A stretch of DNA of 55,369 bases from Fibrobacter succinogenes (GCA_902767785.1 CACXIR010000029.1:15523-70891), one strand, 5' to 3'; positions 6,571-15,756 are shown, numbered from the stretch's first letter. Made by a program: numbers and translations. The notes: generated by a model from the sequence alone, not told the origin.

Positions 6571-8504
6571 TTAGCAACACGAAAATGAACTTGGGACAGC
6601 TTCTTATTCGTCAAGGCGTTTTGGACGAAGACCAGCTGGCCCACGCTACCTCGGAACACAAGCGTACGGGAATTCCCCTTGCGAAGATCTTGATCCGCCT
6701 GGGCATGGTCAGCGAGGATACCCTGACCAGCATTTTGGGCGTGCAGATGCAGTCTGCTACCAAGATGCGTATCGGCGAGATGCTCCTGGCGCAAAAGTAC
6801 ATTACCCAGGAACAGCTGGACCAGGCTCTGGAAGAGCAGAAAAAGACCGGCAAGCGCCTGGGCCGCACCCTGGTGGACTTGAAGTTCATGCCAGAAGAAC
6901 GCCTGGTGGAGATCCTTTCCAAGCAGTTCGAAGTGCCTTACGTAAGGCTGGAAAACTTTGCCCTGGATCCCGATGCCTACACCTACCTGCCCGAAGACCT
7001 GTGCAAGGCCTACAAGGTGGTCCCCCTGTTCCTTTCCAAGGGCGAGGATGACCGCAGGGTGCAGCGCGAAGCCTTGACCATCGCCATGACCGATCCCACC
7101 AACATGCGTGTGATCAACATCGTGAAGTTCAAGGTGAAGATGGAAGTGGACATCGTCATGGCTTCCGATGCCGACGTGGTCAAGACCATCGAACGCGTGT
7201 TTGCTGGCCATGGTGCCTCCAACGAAGAGTCCCTGGCAGAACTTATTAGCGAGTCCAAGGAAGGCGAAGAACTGGAAACGGTGGAACGTGGCCAGGGCAA
7301 TAGCGACGAACCTGAACTGACCGACGAAGAAGGCCGCGCGGTGGTGAAAATCGTGACCACGCTGATTCACGAAGCCATCGCCCGCCATGCATCCGATATT
7401 CACCTGGAACCGCAAGAGACCTTCCTGAAGCTGCGTTACCGTATTGATGGTGACTTGCAGGTGATGTCCCCGATTCCTGCCCGTCTGATGCCCCAGATCC
7501 TTTCGCGTATTAAGCTTCTTTCTAAGATGGACATCGCTGAAAAGCGTAAGCCTTTGGACGGCCGCTTTACCGTGCGTTACAAAGGGTCCGAAGTTGACCT
7601 TCGTGTAAGCTCCTTCCCGATTTCGCTCCGCAAGCGCGGCGTCTGCGAAAAGATCGTTATGCGTATCTTGGACCCGAACTCGGGTCAGTTCCCGCTGAAG
7701 GACATGGGCTTTGACCCCCGCGTGCTTAAGCAGTTCATCGACGCTATTAACGCTCCTAACGGCATTGTGCTTGTGACCGGTCCTACGGGTTCCGGTAAGT
7801 CTACCACGCTTTACGCTTCTATTCGAGAAATTCTGGATTCCACGATCAACATCTCTACGATGGAAGACCCTGTGGAACTTAATATTGACGGTGTGAACCA
7901 AGGACAAATTAACAACGCCGCTGGCTTTACCTTTGCGGCGGGCATTCGCGCCCTGCTGCGTCAGGACCCGGATGTGATTATGATCGGTGAAATGCGTGAC
8001 CAAGAAACCTCTTCCATGGCTATCGAAGCAGCCTTGACGGGTCACTTGGTCTTCAGTACGCTCCATACCAACGATGCTGCTGGCGCATTCCCCCGTCTGC
8101 TGGAAATGGGTCTGGAACCCTTCCTTGTGTCTACCGCCATCAAGGGCGTGCTGGCCCAGCGTCTGGTTCGCCGCATTTGCAAGTACTGCAAGGAGCCTGT
8201 GGAAATTTCCCAGTCCTTGCGAGACGAACTCCATCTGGATCCCAGCATGCAGTTCTACCATGGCAAGGGTTGCGACAAGTGCGACGGTTCGGGTTACAAG
8301 GGACGTTGCGGTATTTACGAGTTCCTGGTTCCCAACGAAACGGTGCGTAACCTTATCATCAAGCGTTCTTCTGGCGACGTGATCAAGCGTGCCGCCATGC
8401 AGGAATGCGACATGATTACGCTCCGTATGGACGGCATCCAGAAGGCTCTGGACGGCCACACTACGCTGGAACAGGCAATCGGCGCCTCTGCAGCCGACGA
8501 CTAG
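6567..8504 (+). CDS. GspE/PilB-type secretion ATPase
   Basis: Cytoplasmic hexameric ATPase that powers type II secretion or type IV pilus assembly, 645 aa. Two tandem N-terminal MshEN/GspE-N repeats (about residues 8-125; GQLLIRQGVL and GEMLLAQKYI) precede the motor. Walker A GPTGSGKST lies near residue 405, followed by the Asp box, Walker B (DPDVIMIGE) and His box (TGHLVFSTLHTNDA). A zinc-binding tetracysteine (CKYC and CDKC) lies near 536-571. This distinguishes it from the retraction ATPase PilT. The PilM/PilN-O pair 4 kb downstream may be its partners. ATG 6567 overlaps the thiL stop; a hairpin terminator follows. Confidence 0.9.
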   Translation: MISNTKMNLGQLLIRQGVLDEDQLAHATSEHKRTGIPLAKILIRLGMVSEDTLTSILGVQMQSATKMRIGEMLLAQKYITQEQLDQALEEQKKTGKRLGRTLVDLKFMPEERLVEILSKQFEVPYVRLENFALDPDAYTYLPEDLCKAYKVVPLFLSKGEDDRRVQREALTIAMTDPTNMRVINIVKFKVKMEVDIVMASDADVVKTIERVFAGHGASNEESLAELISESKEGEELETVERGQGNSDEPELTDEEGRAVVKIVTTLIHEAIARHASDIHLEPQETFLKLRYRIDGDLQVMSPIPARLMPQILSRIKLLSKMDIAEKRKPLDGRFTVRYKGSEVDLRVSSFPISLRKRGVCEKIVMRILDPNSGQFPLKDMGFDPRVLKQFIDAINAPNGIVLVTGPTGSGKSTTLYASIREILDSTINISTMEDPVELNIDGVNQGQINNAAGFTFAAGIRALLRQDPDVIMIGEMRDQETSSMAIEAALTGHLVFSTLHTNDAAGAFPRLLEMGLEPFLVSTAIKGVLAQRLVRRICKYCKEPVEISQSLRDELHLDPSMQFYHGKGCDKCDGSGYKGRCGIYEFLVPNETVRNLIIKRSSGDVIKRAAMQECDMITLRMDGIQKALDGHTTLEQAIGASAADD

Positions 8505-8525
8505 TTTTTCTTCAAATGTTTTAAG

Positions 8526-8558
8526 GCGGTCGATGACAAAGTTGTCGACCGCTTTTTT
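8526..8558 (+). terminator. Rho-independent terminator after the secretion ATPase gene
   Basis: A 12-bp stem (GCGGTCGATGAC against GTTGTCGACCGC, with two G-U pairs) and an AAA loop are followed by six T. Confidence 0.92.
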
Positions 8559-8559
8559 C

Positions 8560-8565
8560 TATATT
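8560..8565 (+). promoter_or_regulatory. -10-like box for pcrA
   Basis: TTTTCTATATT lies 25 nt before the ATG, with an AAAGGA ribosome-binding site between. It is the same -10 motif as in the putative leaderless genes, here with a normal leader. Confidence 0.45.
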
Positions 8566-8590
8566 GTACATTTGAGCAAAGGATTTTTGA

Positions 8591-11029
8591 ATGGCGAATT
8601 TGGTAGACGATTCCGTACTTGACCGTGAACTGAACCCGGAGCAGGCCGCTGCGGCAAAGAAAATCGATGGGCCCATGCTTATTTTGGCGGGGGCCGGTTC
8701 GGGAAAGACCCGCGCCATCACCTACAAGATCGCCCACCTGGTTTCTTGCCATGGCGTGGAGTCGGACCGCATTTTGGCGGTGACCTTTACCAACAAGGCC
8801 GCCCGCGAGATGAAGGATCGTATCCAGAAACTTTTGGATGCAAGGCTTGCCTTTAGCTGGATGGGAACTTTCCATTCGGTGTGCCTGCGCATGCTCAGGA
8901 TGTGCCTTGCCAAGGAGTTCGTGGTCCGCGTCATGGGGAACGCCTGGTACGACAGCAACTTTTCCATTTACGACGATGATGACCAGAAGCGCATACTAAA
9001 GGAAATCCTCAAGGAAGAACTGGGGGACGGTTACGATGCCGCCGAGGTAAAGAAGTTGCATGGTGCCATTTCCCGCTACAAGAACACTATTTTGTACACC
9101 AATGGAGAGGCCGTCTTGCAGACTCCAGAGGTGGCCATGATGCGTGCCGAGTATGCGGACCAGGAACGCAACGCTCGCCTTTACGGAGAATACCAGAAAC
9201 GCCTTCTGGAATCCAACGCCATGGACTTTGACGACCTGCTTTTCAATTCGGTGCTTCTGTTGCAGAAAGTTCCCACCCTTGCAGACCAGCTGGCAGAACG
9301 TTTCCGCTACGTGGTGGTGGACGAATACCAAGATACCAACGATGTCCAGTACGAGCTTTTGAAGCTTCTGATAAACGAAGAGCGGAACGTGACGGTGGTA
9401 GGTGACGACGACCAGAGCATTTATGGCTGGCGGGGAGCCAACATCAAGATCATCCGCAACTTCCACCGGGACTTTGCTCCGGTGACCATCGTGAAGCTGG
9501 AACGCAACTACCGCTCCACCTCCAACATCGTGAAGGGTGCGGGTTCCGTGATTGCCCACAATGTGCGGCCCCTGGAAATGCAGAAGGTGGTTTATTCCAA
9601 GCAGGAGGCGGGGGACCCCATTCGTGTGCGGCACATGTTCGATGACCGCTCCGAGGCCAAGCAGATTGCGGACCTCATTGCGGTGGCGGGTGCGGAAAAT
9701 TTCTCCAAGACTGCTATTTTCTACCGCACCAACGCCCAGTCTCGGGTGATTGAAAAGGCATTGAACGACAACCGCATTCCTTCGGTAATCTTTGGCGGTA
9801 CGCGGTTCTGGGACCGCAAGGAGGTCCGCGACATTCTGGCATACTTGCGCCTACTTTCTAACGAAAAGGACGATGCGGCACACCTGCGGGTTATCAATAC
9901 GCCGCCTCGGGCCATAGGCAAGACCACGGTAGAGACGGTGCTTGCACGGGTCCGTAACGGCGAAGGTTCCTTTTGGCAGATGCTCTTGGCCGAGGCGGCA
10001 GGGGACTCCCGGGCCGCAGCCAAGCTGAAACCCTTTGTAGAGCTGGTCCAGAGCTGGAAGGCACTTGTAGTGGCAGGGGAGACCCCGCTTCCGCTTTTGG
10101 CGGAACGGATTGTGCAGGACACGGGCTACAAGGAGTTCTTGCGCAAGGAAGACGAACTGAGTGCCGACGAACGCATTGGCAACATCGACGAAATGATCAA
10201 CGCCATCCGGGAATTCGACGAGGAACATCCCGGCGCTACTCTGGATTCTTTTTTGCAAGACATTTCCTTGCTGACGGATGCAGACAAGAAGGTGGACGAG
10301 TCCAAGGGCCATGTTACCCTCATGACCATCCACATGGCCAAGGGCCTGGAATTCCACACGGTCCACATTGCGGGCTGCGACGATGGCATATTCCCTCTGA
10401 TCCGGGAAAGTTCCATGCTGTCTGTAAAAGAGGCCAACGACCAGTTGGAAGAGGAACGCCGCTTGTTCTACGTGGGTTGCACCCGTGCCGAGAAAAAGCT
10501 TTACCTGTACCACGCGGAACGCCGGTTCTTCCAGGGCTCCATCCGTCCCTTTGCCCAGTCCCGCTTTTTAAAAGAGCTGGATTCCTCCGTGGTGGAGTTT
10601 ACGCCCTGCACCGAGGAACGCTCGGGTTTTCCGGGCTGGACTCCTGAGCCGCCAAGCGGTTCGCCCCGCTACAATCACGCATCCTTTGCACGCAACCGCA
10701 GCTTCTCCGGTTCCGGCAGTTTTGGCACTTCCCGGAGTTCCATTCCCGCTAGCGTCAAGAAGAACGACCAGCGCATCGTGTACCGCAACCCCGTCAAGGT
10801 AGCCTCTGCTTCAAAACCCGCCGTACCTTCTGGCCCTCGCATTGTATACGACGAGTACAGCGAGAATCCCTTCCATCCGGGAGCCAGGGTGCGGCACATC
10901 AAGTTTGGCGTGGGTACCGTTTCCCGCTGTTACGGCGAGGGGGACAACGCCCGCGTGGACGTTCGTTTTGGCGACGGAACCACCCGTACCATCATCTTGA
11001 AGTACGCCGCCCTGCAGGTGGTGGGCTAA
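8591..11029 (+). CDS. pcrA: ATP-dependent DNA helicase, UvrD/PcrA family
   Basis: Superfamily 1A 3'-5' helicase for repair and replication-fork clearance, 812 aa. Motifs in order: Q-motif and Walker A (LNPEQ, GAGSGKT near residues 34-41), motif II DEYQDTN, motif III GDDDQSIYGWRGA, motif IV ERNYRS, motif V TIHMAKGLE and motif VI YVGCTRA. The last ~50 residues (GARVRHIKFGVGTV onward) form the Tudor-like RNA-polymerase-binding module found in PcrA/UvrD, after a Ser/Pro-rich linker. The ATG has an AAAGGA ribosome-binding site. PcrA versus UvrD naming is arbitrary here. Confidence 0.95.
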   Translation: MANLVDDSVLDRELNPEQAAAAKKIDGPMLILAGAGSGKTRAITYKIAHLVSCHGVESDRILAVTFTNKAAREMKDRIQKLLDARLAFSWMGTFHSVCLRMLRMCLAKEFVVRVMGNAWYDSNFSIYDDDDQKRILKEILKEELGDGYDAAEVKKLHGAISRYKNTILYTNGEAVLQTPEVAMMRAEYADQERNARLYGEYQKRLLESNAMDFDDLLFNSVLLLQKVPTLADQLAERFRYVVVDEYQDTNDVQYELLKLLINEERNVTVVGDDDQSIYGWRGANIKIIRNFHRDFAPVTIVKLERNYRSTSNIVKGAGSVIAHNVRPLEMQKVVYSKQEAGDPIRVRHMFDDRSEAKQIADLIAVAGAENFSKTAIFYRTNAQSRVIEKALNDNRIPSVIFGGTRFWDRKEVRDILAYLRLLSNEKDDAAHLRVINTPPRAIGKTTVETVLARVRNGEGSFWQMLLAEAAGDSRAAAKLKPFVELVQSWKALVVAGETPLPLLAERIVQDTGYKEFLRKEDELSADERIGNIDEMINAIREFDEEHPGATLDSFLQDISLLTDADKKVDESKGHVTLMTIHMAKGLEFHTVHIAGCDDGIFPLIRESSMLSVKEANDQLEEERRLFYVGCTRAEKKLYLYHAERRFFQGSIRPFAQSRFLKELDSSVVEFTPCTEERSGFPGWTPEPPSGSPRYNHASFARNRSFSGSGSFGTSRSSIPASVKKNDQRIVYRNPVKVASASKPAVPSGPRIVYDEYSENPFHPGARVRHIKFGVGTVSRCYGEGDNARVDVRFGDGTTRTIILKYAALQVVG

Positions 11030-11090
11030 ATACTGCCGCCATGCAAAGTCCCCTGTAAGGGGGCAGTGCATCCGGACCAAAGTTTTTTGC

Positions 11091-11096
11091 TATATT
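11091..11096 (+). promoter_or_regulatory. -10-like box for gatC
   Basis: TTTTTTGCTATATT lies 23 nt upstream of the gatC ATG, with TAGGAATAGGA as ribosome-binding region. Confidence 0.4.
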
Positions 11097-11119
11097 ACCT
11101 CCTAGGAATAGGAATCGTT

Positions 11120-11407
11120 ATGCTAGAAAGCGAAGAAATACAGAAGTTGGCCAAGCTGTCCCGCCTGAGTGTTTCCGAAGAGGAAATTCCCGCATACAAG
11201 GGACACCTGGACAAGATGCTCAACCACCTGGAAGCCCTGAAGGCTTTGGACCTTTCCCAGGTGGAACCCATGACCGCCGTAGAGAACGGCGAGACCGTCC
11301 TTCGCGAGGACGTCCCTGTGCAGGGCTTTACCCTGGAACAGGCTTTTGCAAATGCCCCGGCGGTGGAAAACGACCACTTCGCCATTCCCAAGGTTATTGG
11401 CGGTTAG
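11120..11407 (+). CDS. gatC: Asp-tRNA(Asn)/Glu-tRNA(Gln) amidotransferase subunit C
   Basis: Small subunit of the GatCAB complex that amidates mischarged Glu-tRNA(Gln) or Asp-tRNA(Asn). The 95-aa protein begins with the characteristic IQKLAKLSRLSVSEEE helix and ends with the DHFAIPKV tail of the family. ATG 11120 was chosen since it fits family length and has an AGGA-rich site upstream; an in-frame start at 11066 would add a nonfamily leader. gatA lies 14 kb away on the other strand and gatB is not in the window, so the operon is dispersed. Confidence 0.93.
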   Translation: MLESEEIQKLAKLSRLSVSEEEIPAYKGHLDKMLNHLEALKALDLSQVEPMTAVENGETVLREDVPVQGFTLEQAFANAPAVENDHFAIPKVIGG

Positions 11408-11425
11408 TCCGCCATTAACGGGACC

Positions 11426-12157
11426 ATGACACCAGTATCTTGTATCGTTCCTGCACGCATGGGGTCTTCCCGCTTTCCGGGAAAGCCCCTTTTCAAGTTG
11501 CGCGGCAAGGAGATGATTGTCCGCACTCTGGAGCGTGCCGCCTTGGCGGAATGCTTTGACCGTATCGTCTGCGCCACCGACAGCGAGGCCATTGCAGACG
11601 TGGTTTCCCGCGCGGGCTTTGAATTTTTGCTGACAGGGGAGGCGGCCACGGGTTCGGACCGCGTGGCCCTTGCCGCCCGCGCCCTGGACTTGGATTTGGT
11701 GGTGAACTTGCAGGGGGACGAACCTCTGGTGGAGCCGTCCCTCTTGTGCACGGTGGCGCAGACTCTTGTAGAACACCCCGAAGGCTGGGTGACGGTGGCC
11801 TGCCCCCTTTCGCCTAGCGATGTTCCTTTGAAAACTGTGGTGAAGGTTTTGGTCCGCGACGGCTATGCCGTGGACTTTAGCCGCGAGATTCCGGCTAACG
11901 AAGCGTCCCTGTGGCTGCAGCACCAGGGAATCTACGCCTACTCCCGCAAGTGCCGCGACGAATTTTCCTCTTTGCCGCAAAGTCCTCTGGAACTGGAACG
12001 TTCCCTGGAGCAGATGCGGATTCTGGGCAAGACGCCCATACGAATTGTCTACAGCCCCTATGCCAGCGTGTCTGTAGACGTGCCTTCTGACGCCAGTAAC
12101 GTGGAAGCCTTGATAGATGAAAGCAAGAATCGAGGCTTCTACCATGAACGAGCCTGA
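11426..12157 (+). CDS. kdsB: 3-deoxy-manno-octulosonate cytidylyltransferase (CMP-KDO synthetase)
   Basis: KdsB activates KDO with CTP for attachment to lipid A, so the cell makes lipopolysaccharide. The 243-aa protein shows the nucleotide-binding start VPARMGSSRFPGKPL, the ATDSEAI motif, TGSDRVA and NLQGDEPL. Length is typical. It sits 18 nt after gatC and its last codons overlap the next gene's start, suggesting one transcript through the ComEA-like gene. Confidence 0.95.
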   Translation: MTPVSCIVPARMGSSRFPGKPLFKLRGKEMIVRTLERAALAECFDRIVCATDSEAIADVVSRAGFEFLLTGEAATGSDRVALAARALDLDLVVNLQGDEPLVEPSLLCTVAQTLVEHPEGWVTVACPLSPSDVPLKTVVKVLVRDGYAVDFSREIPANEASLWLQHQGIYAYSRKCRDEFSSLPQSPLELERSLEQMRILGKTPIRIVYSPYASVSVDVPSDASNVEALIDESKNRGFYHERA

Positions 12158-12605
12158 ACGGAAAATCCTTTACCTGGCCCTGGTGCTTTTCGCCTTGGGA
12201 CTCCTTTTTCGCTTTTTGCCCTGGGGCGTTCCTGCCATTTCTCAGCGGGACGTATATTCCGAGTTGGAATATGGCGTGGAGGGGGCGGCTGGGACTAAAT
12301 CCTGGTCCCCAGCCTCTTCTGAAGTTACATACAAAGTAACAGAACGCGATGCAGGCGAAGGGAAGGACAAAAAAAGAAAAAATAGGGAAAAAAAGCGAAA
12401 AACACCAAATTTGCCGGTCCGCGTGAACCATGCGGGGGCGGAGGAAATGTGCACTTTGAAAGGCGTTGGCCCCAAACTTGCGGAGCGAATTGTCGAGTTC
12501 AGGACTCGAAATGGCCCCTTTGCGGGTCCTGGCGACCTGGAAAAAGTGCCTGGAATAGGGAAGAAAAAATTGGAGGGCCTCCTAAAGGGGGTAATTTTTG
12601 ATTAG
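12144..12605 (+). CDS. ComEA-like helix-hairpin-helix protein, membrane anchored
   Basis: A 153-aa protein with one N-terminal membrane segment (about residues 8-28, ILYLALVLFALG), a charged Lys/Arg-rich linker, and a C-terminal double helix-hairpin-helix with LKGVGPKLAERI and VPGIGKKKLEGLL. This is the ComEA layout: DNA captured in the periplasm during transformation. Small HhH proteins of this type can also have other DNA-related roles. ATG 12144 overlaps the kdsB end by 14 nt and was preferred to an in-frame start at 12117 that would lengthen the overlap. Confidence 0.72.
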   Translation: MNEPERKILYLALVLFALGLLFRFLPWGVPAISQRDVYSELEYGVEGAAGTKSWSPASSEVTYKVTERDAGEGKDKKRKNREKKRKTPNLPVRVNHAGAEEMCTLKGVGPKLAERIVEFRTRNGPFAGPGDLEKVPGIGKKKLEGLLKGVIFD

Positions 12606-12641
12606 TTTTAGGGGGTACATTTTTCATAAGTCGTTGAGTAT

Positions 12642-13556
12642 ATGAGTGATACGAAGATTTATCTAGGTATTGAGGTCGGGGATGCTTCCTTGAAGGTTGC
12701 CCTGGTAGACTCCACCGAGAGGCGAGTCCTCCGGACCGCCATCTTGCAGACGGGTACCAGTCCCTTGGACGACGTGTATACCTTCGAGTCGGTCCTCCAG
12801 GCTTGGTTGGACTCCATTCAGCAGGAGTCCCTGGAAGCGGTTTCCGTGGCGATTCCCGCCTTCCGCTCCATTATCAGGCAGGTCTACGTGCCGGCTGAGG
12901 CCTGCGCCAACCGCGACGACTACCTGGAGTGGTACCTGGGTCTCATTACCAACGCCGAGAAGGGTTCCTACATCATGGATACCCAGGTCCTTTGCGGCGA
13001 TGCCACCGTCGGCGAGACCGTTCTTTTGATTGCCGTCCGCCGCGAGTGGGTGGATGGATTGCGTAAAGGCTTCCGTAGCAAGATGTTAGCGCCCAAGGCT
13101 ATGGAAGTGGATGTGCTTTCGCTTATGAACTTGATGGATTCCGCCGAACGTATCGACGGCCTGGAGTGCGTCATCAAGGCGGACTTTGCCGGCGTGACCC
13201 TCATGTGGCTTTCCAAGGACAGGCTCCAGGACTTGCGCTGCGTTTCTACCCTTTCCCTGGTGGACAAGTCCGCCGAAGAGGCTTACGGGTTCCTCGCCAA
13301 GGAAATCCGCCGGCAGATCGACCTTGCCAAGGAGGACAACGTGTCCTTCGACGTGCACCAGATTCACCTGTGTGGAGAGCTTGCCACGGATCCGCTGTTT
13401 ATGCGCAACCTGCAGGAAGCCATTTCCGGTTACCAGGTCGTGCTGATGGACTCCTTCTCCAACCTTAGACTTCCGGTGGAGGAAGAAGATTCCGCCGCCG
13501 TTCTTAGCTGCTCCGCTGCAATCGGTGCTGCCTTGAACCTGATGGAGGAAGCATGA
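12642..13556 (+). CDS. PilM-like actin-fold protein
   Basis: A 304-aa protein with the actin/FtsA-like nucleotide-fold opening YLGIEVGDASLKVAL and a late SCSAAIGAALNL segment, matching the PilM or GspL cytoplasmic domain. In type IV pili PilM binds the N-terminal tail of PilN on the inner membrane. The next gene overlaps by ATGA and encodes a protein starting MIHLNLIE, the typical PilN tail, which supports this reading. Sequence similarity to classical PilM is modest, so the exact machine (pilus or type II secretion) is uncertain. Confidence 0.7.
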   Translation: MSDTKIYLGIEVGDASLKVALVDSTERRVLRTAILQTGTSPLDDVYTFESVLQAWLDSIQQESLEAVSVAIPAFRSIIRQVYVPAEACANRDDYLEWYLGLITNAEKGSYIMDTQVLCGDATVGETVLLIAVRREWVDGLRKGFRSKMLAPKAMEVDVLSLMNLMDSAERIDGLECVIKADFAGVTLMWLSKDRLQDLRCVSTLSLVDKSAEEAYGFLAKEIRRQIDLAKEDNVSFDVHQIHLCGELATDPLFMRNLQEAISGYQVVLMDSFSNLRLPVEEEDSAAVLSCSAAIGAALNLMEEA

Positions 13557-14566
13557 TTCATTTGAACTTGATTGAAGCCGCTGAACGTTCTTCCTTGATG
13601 GAGAACGTGAACCCGGTCCATGTTACCGACATTCGTTCTGCAAAGGGCAAGTCCAAGTCCAAGCTGCTGACGATTGGCCTTGCCGCCGCCTTTGTGGTGG
13701 TGGCCTTCAGCTGCTTCTTGAGCGTATTTGGCGTGCCTGTCCCGTTGCAGGGAGCTTTGCCGCCCGCCTACCTGGACTTGATTGGTGCGGAAGACCCCAG
13801 TCAGAAGGCCCTGACCTTAAGTGCTGGACAGACCACCACTGCCGGTGGAGTGCTGGAAGCGGAAGCCGCTGCCGAACGTGCCGTTATGAAAATGCGTGAA
13901 GCCATGACGGTGCAGCAGGTGGTGAAGGAAATCAATCCCAAGGCCCTGTACAACAACAGCAGGACTAGCTTTGAGTCTTACCTGCCGCTGGAAAAGATTT
14001 CTTACCAGCGCATGGCCGCGGCTCAGTTCTTGACGTTCCTCACAACGGCGACCCCCGACGACGTGGGCTTCTCCGATTGCGTATTCCAGTCTCCCAACTA
14101 CTTCTACATCCGTGGCGTCGCCGCCAAGCCCACTTCTCAGAGGAACTTCCTGGAAAGGGTGAAAGCAGTAAGTACCGACTTCAGGACTCCTCCTCTGCCG
14201 GAGAATGCCCCTGCTACCGACATTACCGCCTTTGGCATGTTCAACGTGTCTAACCCCAACCTTGGCGCGGTTACCAGCTTTGTGAAGTCCGCAGAAGTGG
14301 CAGAAGAAATCAAGGCCCTCAAGGCCCTTGCAACCAACAGCAAGGTAGATGTCAAGGGACTGGACAAGCCTGTTGTGGAAGACTTTGGCGTTTACAAACG
14401 CTACACCTATACCGCTGTTGCGAACTCGGACTTCCCGGAATTGCAGCGCTTTGCTACCGCCATTATGGAATCTCCGGTTCGCATGGGTGTCCAGAAGATG
14501 GAATTGGTCCTTGCCAAGCGTGACTTGCAGAGTTCTTTGCAGTTCGTGATGTTCGTGGTTCCTTAG
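13553..14566 (+). CDS. PilN-like protein with PilO-like C-terminal domain
   Basis: A 337-aa inner-membrane protein. The N-terminal MIHLNLIE resembles the PilM-binding peptide of PilN, and a single transmembrane segment follows at about residues 38-60. The periplasmic part has two candidate ferredoxin-like domains. The first covers roughly residues 155-225. The second is the last ~70 residues (VYKRYTYTAVANSDF to FVMFVV), which look PilO/GspM-like. A PilN-PilO fusion with one anchor is my inference; a lone extended PilN/GspL-C is the alternative. It is coupled to the PilM-like gene by a 4-nt overlap, and rsmD starts right after its stop. Confidence 0.6.
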   Translation: MIHLNLIEAAERSSLMENVNPVHVTDIRSAKGKSKSKLLTIGLAAAFVVVAFSCFLSVFGVPVPLQGALPPAYLDLIGAEDPSQKALTLSAGQTTTAGGVLEAEAAAERAVMKMREAMTVQQVVKEINPKALYNNSRTSFESYLPLEKISYQRMAAAQFLTFLTTATPDDVGFSDCVFQSPNYFYIRGVAAKPTSQRNFLERVKAVSTDFRTPPLPENAPATDITAFGMFNVSNPNLGAVTSFVKSAEVAEEIKALKALATNSKVDVKGLDKPVVEDFGVYKRYTYTAVANSDFPELQRFATAIMESPVRMGVQKMELVLAKRDLQSSLQFVMFVVP

Positions 14567-14567
14567 C

Positions 14568-15128
14568 ATGATCCGCATTACCGGGGGAGCATTGCGTGGA
14601 AGGAATGTTCCCTCGCCCCCCACAATGAAGACTCGCCCCACAGGGTCCAGGACCCGTGAGGCGTTGTTCAATATTTTGCAAAGTGTAGATGGCTTTCGCA
14701 TGCTGGATCTGTTTGCAGGTTCTGGCATCATGGGCATCGAGGCCTTGAGCCGCGGGGCTTCGCAAGTGGTCGCCGTAGAAATGGCGCATAGCCAAGCTCG
14801 CTTGATTTTGCAGGCGTACAAGTCGCTGTCGCTGGAAGGCAAGCTTACTTTGTACGAAAAGAATGCCTTGACCTTGGAAAAGGAATTAATTTGTTTGCAA
14901 TCTGGGTTTGACCTGATTTATGCGGATCCTCCTTTCAAGGACATGGACTACCCGGACCTGCGATCTTTTTGGCAATGGCTGAATCCGGGCGGGGTAGCTG
15001 TGTTCGAGGCCCCCAGTCGCAAGCTGCCGGTTTGGGCCACAGAGGAATCTGACGCAGGCCGTCTGCAAGTCCGCCGTTATGGCGAATCTTCCCTGTTGGT
15101 GCATAGGGCAAGCGCGTCGTCGTGCTGA
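14568..15128 (+). CDS. rsmD: 16S rRNA (guanine(966)-N2)-methyltransferase
   Basis: RsmD methylates G966 of 16S rRNA in the 30S subunit. The 186-aa protein opens with the family signature ITGGALRGR and TRPTGSRTREALFNIL. It then shows the SAM-binding motif LDLFAGSGIMGIEAL and the catalytic DPPF (in YADPPF). It begins 1 nt after the upstream stop, so translation is coupled. The rsmD-coaD order that follows is conserved in many bacteria. Confidence 0.94.
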   Translation: MIRITGGALRGRNVPSPPTMKTRPTGSRTREALFNILQSVDGFRMLDLFAGSGIMGIEALSRGASQVVAVEMAHSQARLILQAYKSLSLEGKLTLYEKNALTLEKELICLQSGFDLIYADPPFKDMDYPDLRSFWQWLNPGGVAVFEAPSRKLPVWATEESDAGRLQVRRYGESSLLVHRASASSC

Positions 15129-15181
15129 ATGGCCCCGCATGGCTGTAGAACATTCAGGTTGAAGCACTGGTCAATTACGTT

Positions 15182-15228
15182 GTCATGCTGACGGCCCCGT
15201 AGGGGGCGGAAGCATCCACGCCCGAGGT
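15182..15228 (+). repeat. Dispersed intergenic repeat, divergent copy
   Basis: GTCATGCTGACGGCCCCG, then AGGGGGCGGAAGCATCCACGCCCGAGG. It keeps the GTCAT head and CCCGAGG tail of the family but has a different middle. Confidence 0.5.
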
Positions 15229-15246
15229 CCCTTGTATTGGAATAAT

Positions 15247-15252
15247 TATATT
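15247..15252 (+). promoter_or_regulatory. -10-like box for coaD, putative leaderless
   Basis: TATATT is followed by TAACGT and the ATG at 15259. The 6-nt gap contains no ribosome-binding site. Confidence 0.5.
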
Positions 15253-15258
15253 TAACGT

Positions 15259-15756
15259 ATGAGCAAAATAGCCGTATTTGCAGGATCCTTCGATCCGTTT
15301 ACCGTTGGGCATTTGGACATTGTGAAGCGCGGCGCCGCGTTGTTTGACGAGGTCTACGTGCTGCTGGCGGTGAATGCCTCCAAGAAGTACCTGCTCAGCG
15401 AAAGCCTGCGGCTGGAAATCGTCCGCAAGGCTGTGGCAGATATCCCGAATGTGAAGGTGGACGCCTTTGACGGGCTAACCGTGGACTTCATGAAGCGTGT
15501 CGGCGCACGGTTCTTGTTGCGGGGCGTTCGCGGCGCCGCCGATGTGGACTACGAGCAGGCGGTGGCTTGGAATAACCGGGTGCTTTTCCCCGATTGCGAG
15601 ACGGTCTTGCTGAGCAGCGCTCCCGAACACCTGATGGTGAGCAGCACCGTGGTCCGCGAACTTTTGAAGGCGGGAATCGCCCGGACTGCCGAAGGTCGTA
15701 AAAAATTATCCCTTTACGTCCCGCAAGCGGCAATTTCCTTGTTGCCCAACGAATAA
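15259..15756 (+). CDS. coaD: Phosphopantetheine adenylyltransferase
   Basis: CoaD transfers AMP from ATP to 4'-phosphopantetheine, the penultimate step of coenzyme A synthesis. The 165-aa protein has the nucleotidyltransferase motif AGSFDPFTVGHLDI (TxGH), the LLRGVRGAADVDYE segment and the VSSTVVREL motif (ISSTxVR type). Length is typical. No ribosome-binding site is visible; a TATATT box ends 6 nt before the ATG. Confidence 0.96.
   Translation: MSKIAVFAGSFDPFTVGHLDIVKRGAALFDEVYVLLAVNASKKYLLSESLRLEIVRKAVADIPNVKVDAFDGLTVDFMKRVGARFLLRGVRGAADVDYEQAVAWNNRVLFPDCETVLLSSAPEHLMVSSTVVRELLKAGIARTAEGRKKLSLYVPQAAISLLPNE

Noticed and set aside
6549-8459. 636-codon open frame on the minus strand opposite the secretion ATPase
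   Set aside because: His/Val-rich composition typical of an antisense shadow of a well-conserved gene on the plus strand.
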